From NCBI GenBank assembly GCA_041178225.1, contig JBEGVV010000209.1, forward strand, positions 1 through 33,958: a stretch of 33,958 bases of DNA. The letters run 5' to 3'. This document shows, one piece after another, positions 16,397 to 23,073 of the stretch. The notes beneath the pieces are model-generated. The model ran no database searches. It saw only the letters and a list, made by a program, of their open reading frames with translations, and was not told the origin of the DNA. The DNA is from CAIOSQ01 sp041178225. GTDB taxonomy: Bacteria > Pseudomonadota > Alphaproteobacteria > CACIAM-22H2. Made by a program: the position numbers and the translations under genes. Numbering within the stretch: the first letter of the stretch is position 1; every line of letters starts with the position of its first letter.

Positions 16397-17119
16397 ATGA
16401 ACCCGCTTGACCCGCATTCCCAGCGGCCCTGGCCGCGTCGCCGTTTCAACACTGCCATGCTTTTCGCGGCGCTTGCCGCATCGGGCGCCGGCGGGCTGCT
16501 CGCGCAACGGCCCGCCAACGCGCAGCAGCGGCTCAATCCGACCCCCTCCGACTTCGAGGGTCCGTATCGACCTGCCGCCGGCACGAACTGGGGCGGCATC
16601 GACCTGATGGCGTCTCGCGATGCCGTTTCGCCGGGCAAGACGTTGGTGCTTGCCGGCCGGCTGCTCGACACCGCCGGGCGCCCCCACTCCGGGTTGCGGC
16701 TGCAGGTCTGGCAGGCCAATTCCACCGGCCGCTACGACTATCATCCGGCCGAGACGCCCGGCCATGGCCACCCGGACCCGGCCTTCCGTGGCCACGGCGA
16801 AGGCGACATCGACGCCGGCGGCTGGTACGCGTACCGGACGATCCGTCCCGGCGGCTACAAGCGCACGCTGTTCGGGTTCCTGCCCTGGACCTTCGTGCCC
16901 CACATCCATGTCGCCGTGCGGGCGGGCGGGCGCGACCTGCTGGTCACCCAGTGCGACGTCGACAAGGTGGTCGCGCAGCGGCCTGCGACCGCCTACGCGG
17001 ACCATGCGGAGCTGGTGCGATCGGACCCGATGCGCAGGCTCGCCGAGGCCGTCGGCGGTGCAGTCGTCGCGCAGGCCGAGCTGGTCCGCTTCGATGTCGT
17101 GCTCGACCGACCGGCGTGA
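16397..17119 (+). CDS. Exported intradiol ring-cleavage dioxygenase-like protein
   Basis: This 240-residue protein matches the protocatechuate 3,4-dioxygenase/intradiol dioxygenase fold, which uses non-haem Fe(III) to open catechol rings between the hydroxyls. The four expected iron ligands can be placed at Tyr113 (GRYDYH), Tyr154 (RPGGYKR), His169 and His171 (VPHIHVAV). The segment GEGDIDAGGWYAYRTIRPG matches the family core. Unusually for a catabolic enzyme, it starts with a twin-arginine-like leader (PRRRFNTAMLFAALAASG), with probable cleavage after ANA at about residue 42, so the protein should be periplasmic. The TetR gene is divergent. No other ring-degradation genes are nearby, so the substrate is open. 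Confidence 0.85.
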   Translation: MNPLDPHSQRPWPRRRFNTAMLFAALAASGAGGLLAQRPANAQQRLNPTPSDFEGPYRPAAGTNWGGIDLMASRDAVSPGKTLVLAGRLLDTAGRPHSGLRLQVWQANSTGRYDYHPAETPGHGHPDPAFRGHGEGDIDAGGWYAYRTIRPGGYKRTLFGFLPWTFVPHIHVAVRAGGRDLLVTQCDVDKVVAQRPATAYADHAELVRSDPMRRLAEAVGGAVVAQAELVRFDVVLDRPA

Positions 17120-17176
17120 GCCGGCTCGCCCGATGGCCGGGGACCGCCCGATGACCGGCGGTGGGACATCAGGGAA

Positions 17177-17198
17177 AGGCCCGACGGCGCACGGGCCT
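17177..17198 (-). terminator. Hairpin at the end of the FtrA-type gene
   Basis: Arms AGGCCCG and CGGGCCT enclose an 8-base loop and start within the stop codon of the minus-strand regulator. On the minus strand the stem is followed by TTTCCC, a short T run. The dioxygenase gene converges from the other side. Confidence 0.45.
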
Positions 17199-18172
17199 CA
17201 CGCCTGTCCGAAACGCTCGCGATATTCGCTGGGCGTCAGGCGGACGCGCCGGCGGAAGTGATGGCGCAGCGCGCCCACCGACCCGAACCCGGCGGCCTCG
17301 GCCACGCGGTCGATGGGGAGCTGCGACGTCTCGAGCAGGCGCCTGGCCTCGTCCACGCGCGCCGACGTCACCCATTCGCCGGGCGCCTGCCCGGTCGTCT
17401 CGGCGAAGCGCCGCAGCAGCGTGCGCGGGCTCATGGCCACCACGGCGGCGAGCCGGTCGACGCTCCAGTCCGATGCGGGTTCGGCCCGGACCCGCTCCAG
17501 CAAAGCCGAAAAACGGCCTTCATGGGCGGGCGGCACCGGGCGCTCGATGAACTGGGCCTGTCCGCCAGTGCGATGCGCAGCCACGACCAGGCGTCGCGCC
17601 ACGCTGTTGGCGGCGGCGGCACCGAAATCAGCGCGCACGATGTGCAGCATCAGGTCGATGCCCGCGGCGCTTCCAGCCGATGTCAGGACCCGCCCCTCCT
17701 CGGCATAGAGGACCTGGGCGTCGACATGGCAGCGCGGATGCATGGCGGCCAGTGCCCCGGCATACCGCCAATGCGTCGCGATGCGCTTGCCGTCGAGCAG
17801 GCCCGTGGCCGCGAGCACGAAGGCGCCCGAGCAGATCGACGCAAGTCGCGCGCCACGGGCATGCGCCCGGCGCAATGAACGCAGCAGGTGCGCGGGCACG
17901 GGCTCGGTCGCTCCCTTCCAGCCGGGCACGACGACGAGGTCCGCCCTGCGCAGAAGATCGATCCCGCCATCGGCCTCGACGCGCAGCCCGCCCTGCGCGC
18001 GCAAGGGCCCGGGTTCGATCGCGGCGGCTGCGAAACGGTACCAGCCGGGCCCCATTTCAGGGCGGCGCAGTCCGAAGATCTCGGCGGCGATCGCGAATTC
18101 GAAGGTGCACAGACCGTCATAGACGAGCGCGACCACCAGCGGCCCGCGTGGGTTTGGCGGTTTCTTGCGCAT
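17198..18172 (-). CDS. ftrA: FtrA/GlxA-type AraC-family regulator
   Basis: This 324-residue protein has an N-terminal DJ-1/PfpI-like domain (about residues 12-190) with Cys114 in the conserved nucleophile elbow ASICSGAFVLAATGLLDG, and the THWRY segment. A C-terminal AraC helix-turn-helix spans about 225-320 (VDRLAAVVAMSPRTLLRRFAETTGQAPGEWV, then VAEAAGFGSVGALRHHFRRRV). This match is closer to FtrA than the other GlxA-type regulator in the window. It is divergent from a rhodanese gene, a common FtrA neighbour, and a palindrome lies in the 76-base gap. It probably controls the rhodanese/DUF1272 pair, perhaps in response to a sulfur or reactive compound; the signal is not known from sequence. 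Confidence 0.88.
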   Translation of the reverse strand: MRKKPPNPRGPLVVALVYDGLCTFEFAIAAEIFGLRRPEMGPGWYRFAAAAIEPGPLRAQGGLRVEADGGIDLLRRADLVVVPGWKGATEPVPAHLLRSLRRAHARGARLASICSGAFVLAATGLLDGKRIATHWRYAGALAAMHPRCHVDAQVLYAEEGRVLTSAGSAAGIDLMLHIVRADFGAAAANSVARRLVVAAHRTGGQAQFIERPVPPAHEGRFSALLERVRAEPASDWSVDRLAAVVAMSPRTLLRRFAETTGQAPGEWVTSARVDEARRLLETSQLPIDRVAEAAGFGSVGALRHHFRRRVRLTPSEYRERFGQA

Positions 18173-18176
18173 GATT

Positions 18177-18188
18177 GGCGTTTACGCC
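18177..18188. promoter_or_regulatory. Inverted repeat GGCGTTTACGCC between ftrA and the rhodanese gene
   Basis: Arms GGCGT and ACGCC around TT lie 4 bases from the regulator start and 60 bases upstream of the rhodanese start. The position suits a regulator that controls both divergent genes, including itself. Confidence 0.4.
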
Positions 18189-18248
18189 GCTTGTGCCGCC
18201 TTGCGCAAGGCCATACCCGTTGGCGCATTCCCTCCAAGGAGATCCGAC

Positions 18249-18659
18249 ATGCCGTCCGCCGTCGCAGCAATACCCGCCGCCCCCAGCGCCGAAGCCGAGG
18301 CGCATTTCGCCGCGTCCTTCGCGTTCGAGACCGATTGCTGGGACGTGCACGAGGCCATGAAGGCGGGGCCCGATTTCGTCCTGCTCGACGTCCGCGGTCC
18401 GGACGCCTTCGACAGGGGCCATGTCGCCGGCGCGGTGCACCTGCCGCACGGCAAGATCACCGCGTCGCGCATGGAACAATGGCCCGCCGGCACGCTGTTC
18501 GTCGTCTATTGCGCCGGGCCGCATTGCAACGGCGCGGCGCGCGCCGCGCTGCGGCTGGCGCGGCTGGAGCGACCCGTGAAGATCATGGCGGGCGGCATCA
18601 CCGGCTGGATCGACGAAGGCTTCGCGCTCGCGCGCCAGGCCAGCCTCAAGGAGACGTGA
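18249..18659 (+). CDS. Rhodanese-like sulfurtransferase domain protein
   Basis: This 136-residue single-domain rhodanese has FVLLDVRGPDAFDRGHVAGAVHLPHGKI (residues 43-70) and the active loop VVYCAGPHCNGA. Cys88 is the expected persulfide-forming cysteine and Cys93 is a second cysteine in the loop. Rhodaneses move sulfane sulfur between thiols, cyanide or other acceptors. No signal peptide is visible. AAGGAG lies upstream of ATG 18249. The DUF1272 gene starts 2 bases after its stop, so the two are co-translated. It is divergent from the FtrA-type regulator, which probably controls it. Confidence 0.9.
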   Translation: MPSAVAAIPAAPSAEAEAHFAASFAFETDCWDVHEAMKAGPDFVLLDVRGPDAFDRGHVAGAVHLPHGKITASRMEQWPAGTLFVVYCAGPHCNGAARAALRLARLERPVKIMAGGITGWIDEGFALARQASLKET

Positions 18660-18661
18660 GG

Positions 18662-18919
18662 ATGCTGGAGCTGAGACCCGACTGCGAGTGCTGCGGGCGC
18701 GACCTGCCGCCCGGCAGCCACGAGGCGATGATCTGTTCCTTCGAATGCACGTGGTGCGCGGACTGCGCGCGCACCCGGCTCGCCGGCGGGCTGTGCCCGA
18801 ATTGCGGCGGCGAACTGGTTCGGCGCCCAATCAGGCCCGCCGCGAAGCTGAAGGCATCCCCGCCTTCGGCCCGGCGCCGGCGACGCCCTGGAGGCTGCGC
18901 AGAAGCCCCTGCATTTTGA
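18662..18919 (+). CDS. DUF1272 cysteine-rich small protein
   Basis: This 85-residue protein matches DUF1272: the opening MLELRPDCECCGRDLPPGS and the later CSFECTWCADCA and CPNCGGEL are characteristic. Nine cysteines in paired CxxC-like groups within the first 48 residues suggest bound zinc. The last 25 residues are Arg/Pro-rich and look less conserved. Function is unknown. The two-base spacing from the rhodanese gene and their shared regulator suggest a common role, perhaps in sulfur or redox handling, which is inference only. Confidence 0.88.
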   Translation: MLELRPDCECCGRDLPPGSHEAMICSFECTWCADCARTRLAGGLCPNCGGELVRRPIRPAAKLKASPPSARRRRRPGGCAEAPAF

Positions 18920-18982
18920 AGCGCTGCGTGCGCCGCGGCAGTGCGCGCGCCGTGCCACCCACCCGAAGGTGGAAGCCGGGAA

Positions 18983-18997
18983 ACCGGATCCAGGCGA
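18983..18997. promoter_or_regulatory. GGATCC-centred motif, second copy of ACCGGATCCAGGCGA
   Basis: This is an exact 15-base match to 12450-12464, in the 220-base gap before the LysE-family exporter and 143 bases upstream of its start. Nothing else recognisable lies in this gap. Confidence 0.4.
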
Positions 18998-19139
18998 ACA
19001 TTCCCCGGCAGGATGGTTACCCGGATCTGGTCCTCTCGACGCGCTGGCGCATGGCGGCAAGGGCTGGCTTGACCGGACGACGCGCAGCCGCGACACACAG
19101 CCAGGCCACCAGCCGCGATCCCTGCAGGAGACCCACGCC

Positions 19140-19784
19140 TTGGACCTCGCCCAGTTCTCCCTGTACTTCGCCGCGGCCCTCCTGCTGGCGCTCACGCCGG
19201 GCCCCGGCATCTTCTACGTCGCCGCGCGCACGCTCGCCGGCGGCCGCGCCGAGGGCGTGGCCTCGAGCATCGGGACCGGCATCGGCGGCATGGTCCATGT
19301 GCTGGCGGGTGGCGTGGGCGTTTCCGCGATCGTCCTGGCGAGCGCGGAGCTCTTCGCGCTGCTCAAGTTCCTCGGTGCGGGTTATCTCGCCTGGATCGGC
19401 ATCCGGACATTCCGCGCCGCGCGAAGCGGGCTCGCCCTGCCGGCCGGGCATGAAGCGACGGCCACGGCGACCGGCGCGCGCGGCGCTCTGCGCGAGGGCA
19501 TCCTCGTCGAGGCGCTCAACCCGAAGACCGCGGCCTTCTTCCTCGCCTTCGTCCCCCAGTTCGTGGACCCGGCGGCAGGCAGCGTCGGCCTGCAATTCAT
19601 GCTGCTGGGCACCGTGTCCGTCGTCCTCAATACGCTCGCCGACATCGCCGTCGCATTCGCGGCAGGCCGGTTGCGCGACGGGGCGGCCGCGCGACAAGCG
19701 CTCGTGCGCCGCCTGCAGCAGGCATCAGGCGCGACGATGATCGCGCTGGGCATCGGCCTCGCCATGGCGCGGCGCCCGGCGTGA
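19140..19784 (+). CDS. LysE/RhtB-family amino acid exporter
   Basis: This 214-residue membrane protein has about six hydrophobic segments and the family signature ALTPGPGIFYVAARTLAGGRAEGVASSIG near the N terminus. Mid-protein LREGILVEALNPKTAAFFLAFVPQFV is the second conserved RhtB/LysE motif. It should export amino acids or related metabolites across the inner membrane. The start is taken as TTG 19140, with GCAGGAG 9 bases upstream; the in-frame extension upstream lacks family similarity. The length agrees with the usual 200-215 residues. The substrate is not assigned. The 15-base GGATCC motif upstream suggests shared control with the 12.4-kb divergent genes. Confidence 0.9.
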   Translation: MDLAQFSLYFAAALLLALTPGPGIFYVAARTLAGGRAEGVASSIGTGIGGMVHVLAGGVGVSAIVLASAELFALLKFLGAGYLAWIGIRTFRAARSGLALPAGHEATATATGARGALREGILVEALNPKTAAFFLAFVPQFVDPAAGSVGLQFMLLGTVSVVLNTLADIAVAFAAGRLRDGAAARQALVRRLQQASGATMIALGIGLAMARRPA

Positions 19785-19810
19785 ACGATCCTGGCCGGGG
19801 ACGCGGGTTT

Positions 19811-19856
19811 AGTTGTCTGGATCCGATTTCGCGAGTTGTCTGGATCCGATTTCGCG
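19811..19856. repeat. Two exact tandem copies of a 23-bp repeat
   Basis: The unit begins AGTTGTCTGGATCC and continues GATTTCGCG. Copy 1 is 19811-19833 and copy 2 is 19834-19856, with no mismatch. The first 14 bases also occur at 12491-12504. It lies between the LysE stop and the 3' end of tRNA-Ser. It could be a double operator or a small duplication of a regulatory site; no gene start lies close downstream. Confidence 0.75.
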
Positions 19857-19903
19857 GCGCGAATGCCCTGGAGGCCCAGCCAGGCGATTGAACTTCATGG
19901 AGA

Positions 19904-19993
19904 TGGCGGATGGGGCGGGATTCGAACCCGCGATACGGTTTCCCGTATACACGCTTTCCAAGCGTGCGCCTTAAGCCACTCGGCCACCCATCC
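19904..19993 (-). tRNA. tRNA-Ser (anticodon GGA)
   Basis: The minus strand folds as a 90-base class II tRNA with CCA encoded. The acceptor stem is GGATGGG/CCCATCC with discriminator G. The D-arm region is TGGCCGAGTGGCTTAAGGC. The anticodon stem CACGC/GCGTG has loop TTGGAAA (anticodon GGA, reading UCC/UCU). A long variable arm, TACGGGAAACCGTA, and the T-arm GCGGGTTCGAATCCCGC complete it. The long variable arm and the anticodon identify serine. No integrated element or duplicated 3' end is visible beside it. Confidence 0.97.
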
Positions 19994-20114
19994 GCGGGCC
20001 TCGCCAGCGCGAGGCGGCGGAACATAGCCTTGTCGGCCGGGGCTGCCAACACGCGAGCGCGGGGCGGCCCGGGGCGCTAGGATGGGGCCGGAACGCAGCC
20101 GCGCGAGGAACGAG

Positions 20115-20915
20115 ATGCACGTCCCGCCGCACTTGCCGAACGCAGACGCCGCGCACCCGGGTAGCCGTCCCGGAGCCCGGCCGCGCCGCCCCCTGCTGGC
20201 GCTGCTCCTTGCCTTCGTCGCGATGCTTCCCGTCGCCGCCACGCCGGCGCGCGCCGAGCAGGTCGACCTGCAGCTCGTGCTCGCGGCCGACGTGTCGCGC
20301 AGCGTCGACGCGGAGGAATTCGCCCTCCAGCGCGAGGGCTACGCGACCGCCTTCCAGGACCCGCGCGTGCTGCGCGCCATCCGCTCCGGGCCGCTGGGTC
20401 GGATCGCTGTCTGCTTCGTCGAATGGTCGGGCGAATGGGAGCAGCACGTGACCGTCGACTGGACGGTGATCCGCGACGAGGAGAGCGCCGAGGACTTCGC
20501 CGCGGCGCTTGTCTCGAGGCCCCGCCCCTTCGCCGGCCGCACGGCCATCGGCGCGGCGATCGACCATGCCGTCGCCCGGTTCGCGCAGAGCGGCCACCAG
20601 AGCCAGCGGCGCACGATCGACGTCTCCGGCGACGGGACCAACACCAACGGCAAGCTGCCCTCGGTCGCGCGGGACGCGGCCGTCGCGCAGGGCATCGTGA
20701 TCAACGGGCTCGTGATCCTGTCGCCCGTGCCCATGCCCTGGAACCCCTACCACACGCATCCGCCAGGGGGGCTCGGCAACTACTTCCAGGAGAACGTGGC
20801 GGGCGGCCCCGGGTCCTTCGTCATGGTGGTCGAGGACTTCCAGTCCTTCGCCTACGCGATCGCCAACAAGCTGGTACGCGAGATCGCCGAGGCGCCTGGG
20901 CCAGGCGCGCGCTGA
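20115..20915 (+). CDS. DUF1194 protein with von Willebrand A-like domain, exported
   Basis: This 266-residue protein has a signal peptide (RRPLLALLLAFVAMLPVAATPARA, cleavage near residue 47). A vWA-like domain follows with DLQLVLAADVSRSVDAEEF; the MIDAS metal-site triad DxSxS is Asp59, Ser61 and Ser63. Later RTIDVSGDGTNTNG and YFQENVAGGPGSFVMVVEDF match DUF1194. Such domains usually mediate metal-dependent protein binding, here probably in the periplasm; the partner is unknown. I chose ATG 20115 because of GAGGAA just upstream; an ATG at 20082 would give a longer leader. The next small gene follows after 79 bases. Confidence 0.85.
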   Translation: MHVPPHLPNADAAHPGSRPGARPRRPLLALLLAFVAMLPVAATPARAEQVDLQLVLAADVSRSVDAEEFALQREGYATAFQDPRVLRAIRSGPLGRIAVCFVEWSGEWEQHVTVDWTVIRDEESAEDFAAALVSRPRPFAGRTAIGAAIDHAVARFAQSGHQSQRRTIDVSGDGTNTNGKLPSVARDAAVAQGIVINGLVILSPVPMPWNPYHTHPPGGLGNYFQENVAGGPGSFVMVVEDFQSFAYAIANKLVREIAEAPGPGAR

Positions 20916-20994
20916 GACGGGACTGTTGACAGCGGCCCCCGTCGTTGCATATCGCATCGGCAAGCAACAACCCGTGCAGGAAAGGCCCTCCCCC

Positions 20995-21168
20995 ATGCGC
21001 GCCTTCGTGATCTCCATCCTCGTGTCCCTGGTCGTCGCCGCGGGCGCGGCGCAGTACCTCCTCGTGATGATGCCGGAGGGCAGGGCCTACCAGAACTTCG
21101 CGACCTCGGGCGCGCGCGTGGGCGATCCCGGCAGCAACCTCGTCGGGCAGAACTGGCGCGGGAGCTGA
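20995..21168 (+). CDS. Small single-pass membrane protein, unknown
   Basis: This 57-residue protein has one hydrophobic segment at residues 4-29 (FVISILVSLVVAAGAAQYLLVMM), then a short polar tail ending GSNLVGQNWRGS. It may be a membrane anchor or an uncleaved signal. AGGAAAGG lies upstream of ATG 20995. The frame opens earlier at 20926 but without a good start. A strong terminator follows 43 bases after the stop, supporting a real transcript end. I do not recognise the family. Confidence 0.6.
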   Translation: MRAFVISILVSLVVAAGAAQYLLVMMPEGRAYQNFATSGARVGDPGSNLVGQNWRGS

Positions 21169-21181
21169 GCCGGACGAATTC

Positions 21182-21203
21182 CCGGGGCCGGGCACGGCCC
21201 CGG
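21182..21203. terminator. Secondary GC hairpin before the main terminator
   Basis: Nine-base arms CCGGGGCCG/CGGCCCCGG enclose GGCA, with no T tract. It lies 14 bases after the small membrane protein gene and just ahead of the 30-base palindrome, and may help termination from either direction. Confidence 0.4.
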
Positions 21204-21211
21204 AACGGAGA

Positions 21212-21249
21212 GGGGCGGCGGATGGATCCATCCGCCGCCCCTTTGCTTT
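21212..21249 (+). terminator. Rho-independent terminator built on a perfect 30-base palindrome
   Basis: Bases 21212-21241 are self-complementary without interruption (arms of 15, centre GGATCC), followed by TTTGCTTTT on the plus strand. It ends the DUF1194/small-membrane-protein transcript. The formate dehydrogenase operon ends 94 bases further on from the other strand, so the hairpin may serve both, although only the plus strand has the T tract. Confidence 0.85.
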
Positions 21250-21342
21250 TGCCGGGCTGGAAACCGCCGGCGCGGTTCGCCCCGCCCGGGCGTCGGCGAC
21301 CGGCCGGAGGAGCCCTCGTCAGGCGCCTCCGGCGGCCAGGCT

Positions 21343-22347
21343 TCACTCGGCCGGCTGGGCCCGCGCGCCACCCTTGGCCGAGACTTCCTCGACCCAGAGC
21401 GAGTGGTGCTCCTTGGCCCAGTTGAGGTCGACCTGGCCGTTGCCCATCGCGTCGAACGCGCCCTCCATGCCCACCGAGCCGATGTAGATGTGGGCGATCA
21501 TGACGGCGATCAGCACGAGCGACACCACGCCGTGGATCATCTGCGAGAGCTGCATGTCCGCCATGGTCGTGCCGGCGAAGGGGAAGAGCAGGATCACGCC
21601 CGTCACCGAGAGCGCCACGCCGCCCAGGATGACCGCCCAGAAGATGAGCTTCTGGCCGCCATTGAACTTCTTCGCCGGGGGATGGGCGTCGCCGACCAGG
21701 CCGCCGCCCGCCTTGAACCAGGCGACGTCGATGGCGTTGGGGATGTTGTCCTTCGCCCAGACCACGAACATGAAGACGATGCCGAGCATGAAGGGGAAGG
21801 CGAGGAAGTTATGCGCGTACTTGCCCAGCTGCGAGAAGGACGCGAAGGCCTCGGCGCCGATGACCGGCATCAGCACCGTCTTGCCGAAGGTCACGTTCAG
21901 GCCGGTGATCGCGAGGACGATGAAGCAGCCCGCGGTCAGCCAGTGGACGAAGCGCTCGAAGGAATTGAAGCGCAGGATCGTCTTGCCCGAGGGCCCCGCG
22001 GAGATCGGGATCCGGCCGCGCATCGCGTAGAAGGCGACGAGGACGCCAGCCATGCCGAGGATCGCGATCGCGCCGACCCAGAGCTGCGTGCCCTGGTGGA
22101 AGCTGCGCCAGTCGCGGCCCGCCGGCTGGATGAGGGTGGCGGCCTTCTCGTCGGGGATGGTGATGCGCCCGGCGAGGGACGGGTTGGACGGGTTGAGCTG
22201 CCGGAGCAGCTGCTCCTCCTTGACCGAGCTCGCGGTGGGATTGACGGAGCTCGGCTGCTGCGCCCCGGCGGGGGCGGCGAGCAGGAGGGTGGAGCAGAGC
22301 GCGAGGATCGCGCCGAGCTGGAACAGGTTGGAGATACGCAGCCGCAT
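21343..22347 (-). CDS. Formate dehydrogenase gamma subunit, cytochrome b556
   Basis: This 334-residue membrane subunit is the FdnI/FdoI-type diheme cytochrome b that anchors formate dehydrogenase and passes electrons to quinone. A signal peptide (cleavage near AGA at 29) and a periplasmic stretch of about 60 residues precede a first hydrophobic helix at 88-108 and the four-helix core at about 132-155, 180-198, 235-256 and 272-292. His135, His179, His272 and His286 lie in the helices as the likely haem ligands. The length exceeds E. coli FdnI (about 217) because of the N-terminal extension, which is usual in alpha- and betaproteobacterial versions. It is the last gene of the operon, 113 bases after the beta subunit. 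Confidence 0.92.
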   Translation of the reverse strand: MRLRISNLFQLGAILALCSTLLLAAPAGAQQPSSVNPTASSVKEEQLLRQLNPSNPSLAGRITIPDEKAATLIQPAGRDWRSFHQGTQLWVGAIAILGMAGVLVAFYAMRGRIPISAGPSGKTILRFNSFERFVHWLTAGCFIVLAITGLNVTFGKTVLMPVIGAEAFASFSQLGKYAHNFLAFPFMLGIVFMFVVWAKDNIPNAIDVAWFKAGGGLVGDAHPPAKKFNGGQKLIFWAVILGGVALSVTGVILLFPFAGTTMADMQLSQMIHGVVSLVLIAVMIAHIYIGSVGMEGAFDAMGNGQVDLNWAKEHHSLWVEEVSAKGGARAQPAE

Positions 22348-22460
22348 GGCCCTTGCCTTTCATGGATCGCGGGGCGCGAGGGGGATCGCGTCCGGCGCCT
22401 TTCGTTTCGACCGCCCGGCCGCGCGCGCCATCCTTGGCGGCGCGGCCGGGAAGCCGAGGT

Positions 22461-23057
22461 TCAGACGGTGATCGTCTCCTTGTACGCCGTGCGCCAGCCC
22501 CAGGCGCCCGACCCGTAGCCGCGCTTCAGCACGCGCTCGCGGTAGATCGAGGCGATGATCTCGCCGTCGCCGGCGAGGAGCGCCTTGGTCGAGCACATCT
22601 CGGCGCAGAGCGGAAGCTTGCCCTCCGCGAGGCGGTTCGAGCCGTACTTGGCGTATTCCGCCGCCGAGCCGTCGGCCTCGGGGCCGCCGGCGCAGTAGGT
22701 GCACTTGTCCATCTTGCCGCGGCTGCCGAAATTGCCGACGCGCGGATACTGGGGCGCGCCGAACGGGCAGGCGTAGAAGCAGTAGCCGCAGCCGATGCAC
22801 AGGTCCTTGGAGTGCAGCACGACGCCGTCGGCGGTCGTGTAGAAGCAATCCACGGGGCACACCGCCGCGCAGGGCGCGTCGGTGCAGTGCATGCACGCCA
22901 TCGACACCGAGCGCTCGCCCGGCTTGCCGTCGTTGATGGTGACGACGCGGCGCCGGTTTATGCCCCACGGCACCTCGTGCTCGTTCTTGCAGGCGGTGAC
23001 GCAGGCGTTGCACTCGATGCAGCGATCAGCGTCGCAAAGGAACTTCATGCGAGCCAT
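22461..23057 (-). CDS. Formate dehydrogenase beta subunit, four-cluster ferredoxin
   Basis: This 198-residue iron-sulfur subunit carries electrons from the catalytic subunit to cytochrome b. Four 4Fe-4S motif groups are visible in order: CIECNACVTAC, CMHCTDAPCAAVCP, CIGCGYCFYACP and CTYC followed by CAEMC. It lacks the C-terminal transmembrane helix seen in E. coli FdnH. I chose ATG 23057 (MARMKFLCDADRC) because GGAGG then lies 8 bases upstream; ATG 23063 is only 2 bases from that site. It starts 16 bases after the alpha subunit stop, so both are on one transcript. Export probably relies on the TAT leader of the alpha subunit. Confidence 0.93.
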   Translation of the reverse strand: MARMKFLCDADRCIECNACVTACKNEHEVPWGINRRRVVTINDGKPGERSVSMACMHCTDAPCAAVCPVDCFYTTADGVVLHSKDLCIGCGYCFYACPFGAPQYPRVGNFGSRGKMDKCTYCAGGPEADGSAAEYAKYGSNRLAEGKLPLCAEMCSTKALLAGDGEIIASIYRERVLKRGYGSGAWGWRTAYKETITV

Positions 23058-23073
23058 TTTCATGTCCTCCCGT

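Noticed and set aside
19860..20114. Integration site at tRNA-Ser
   Set aside because: No integrase, no duplicated tRNA 3' end and ordinary neighbours on both sides.
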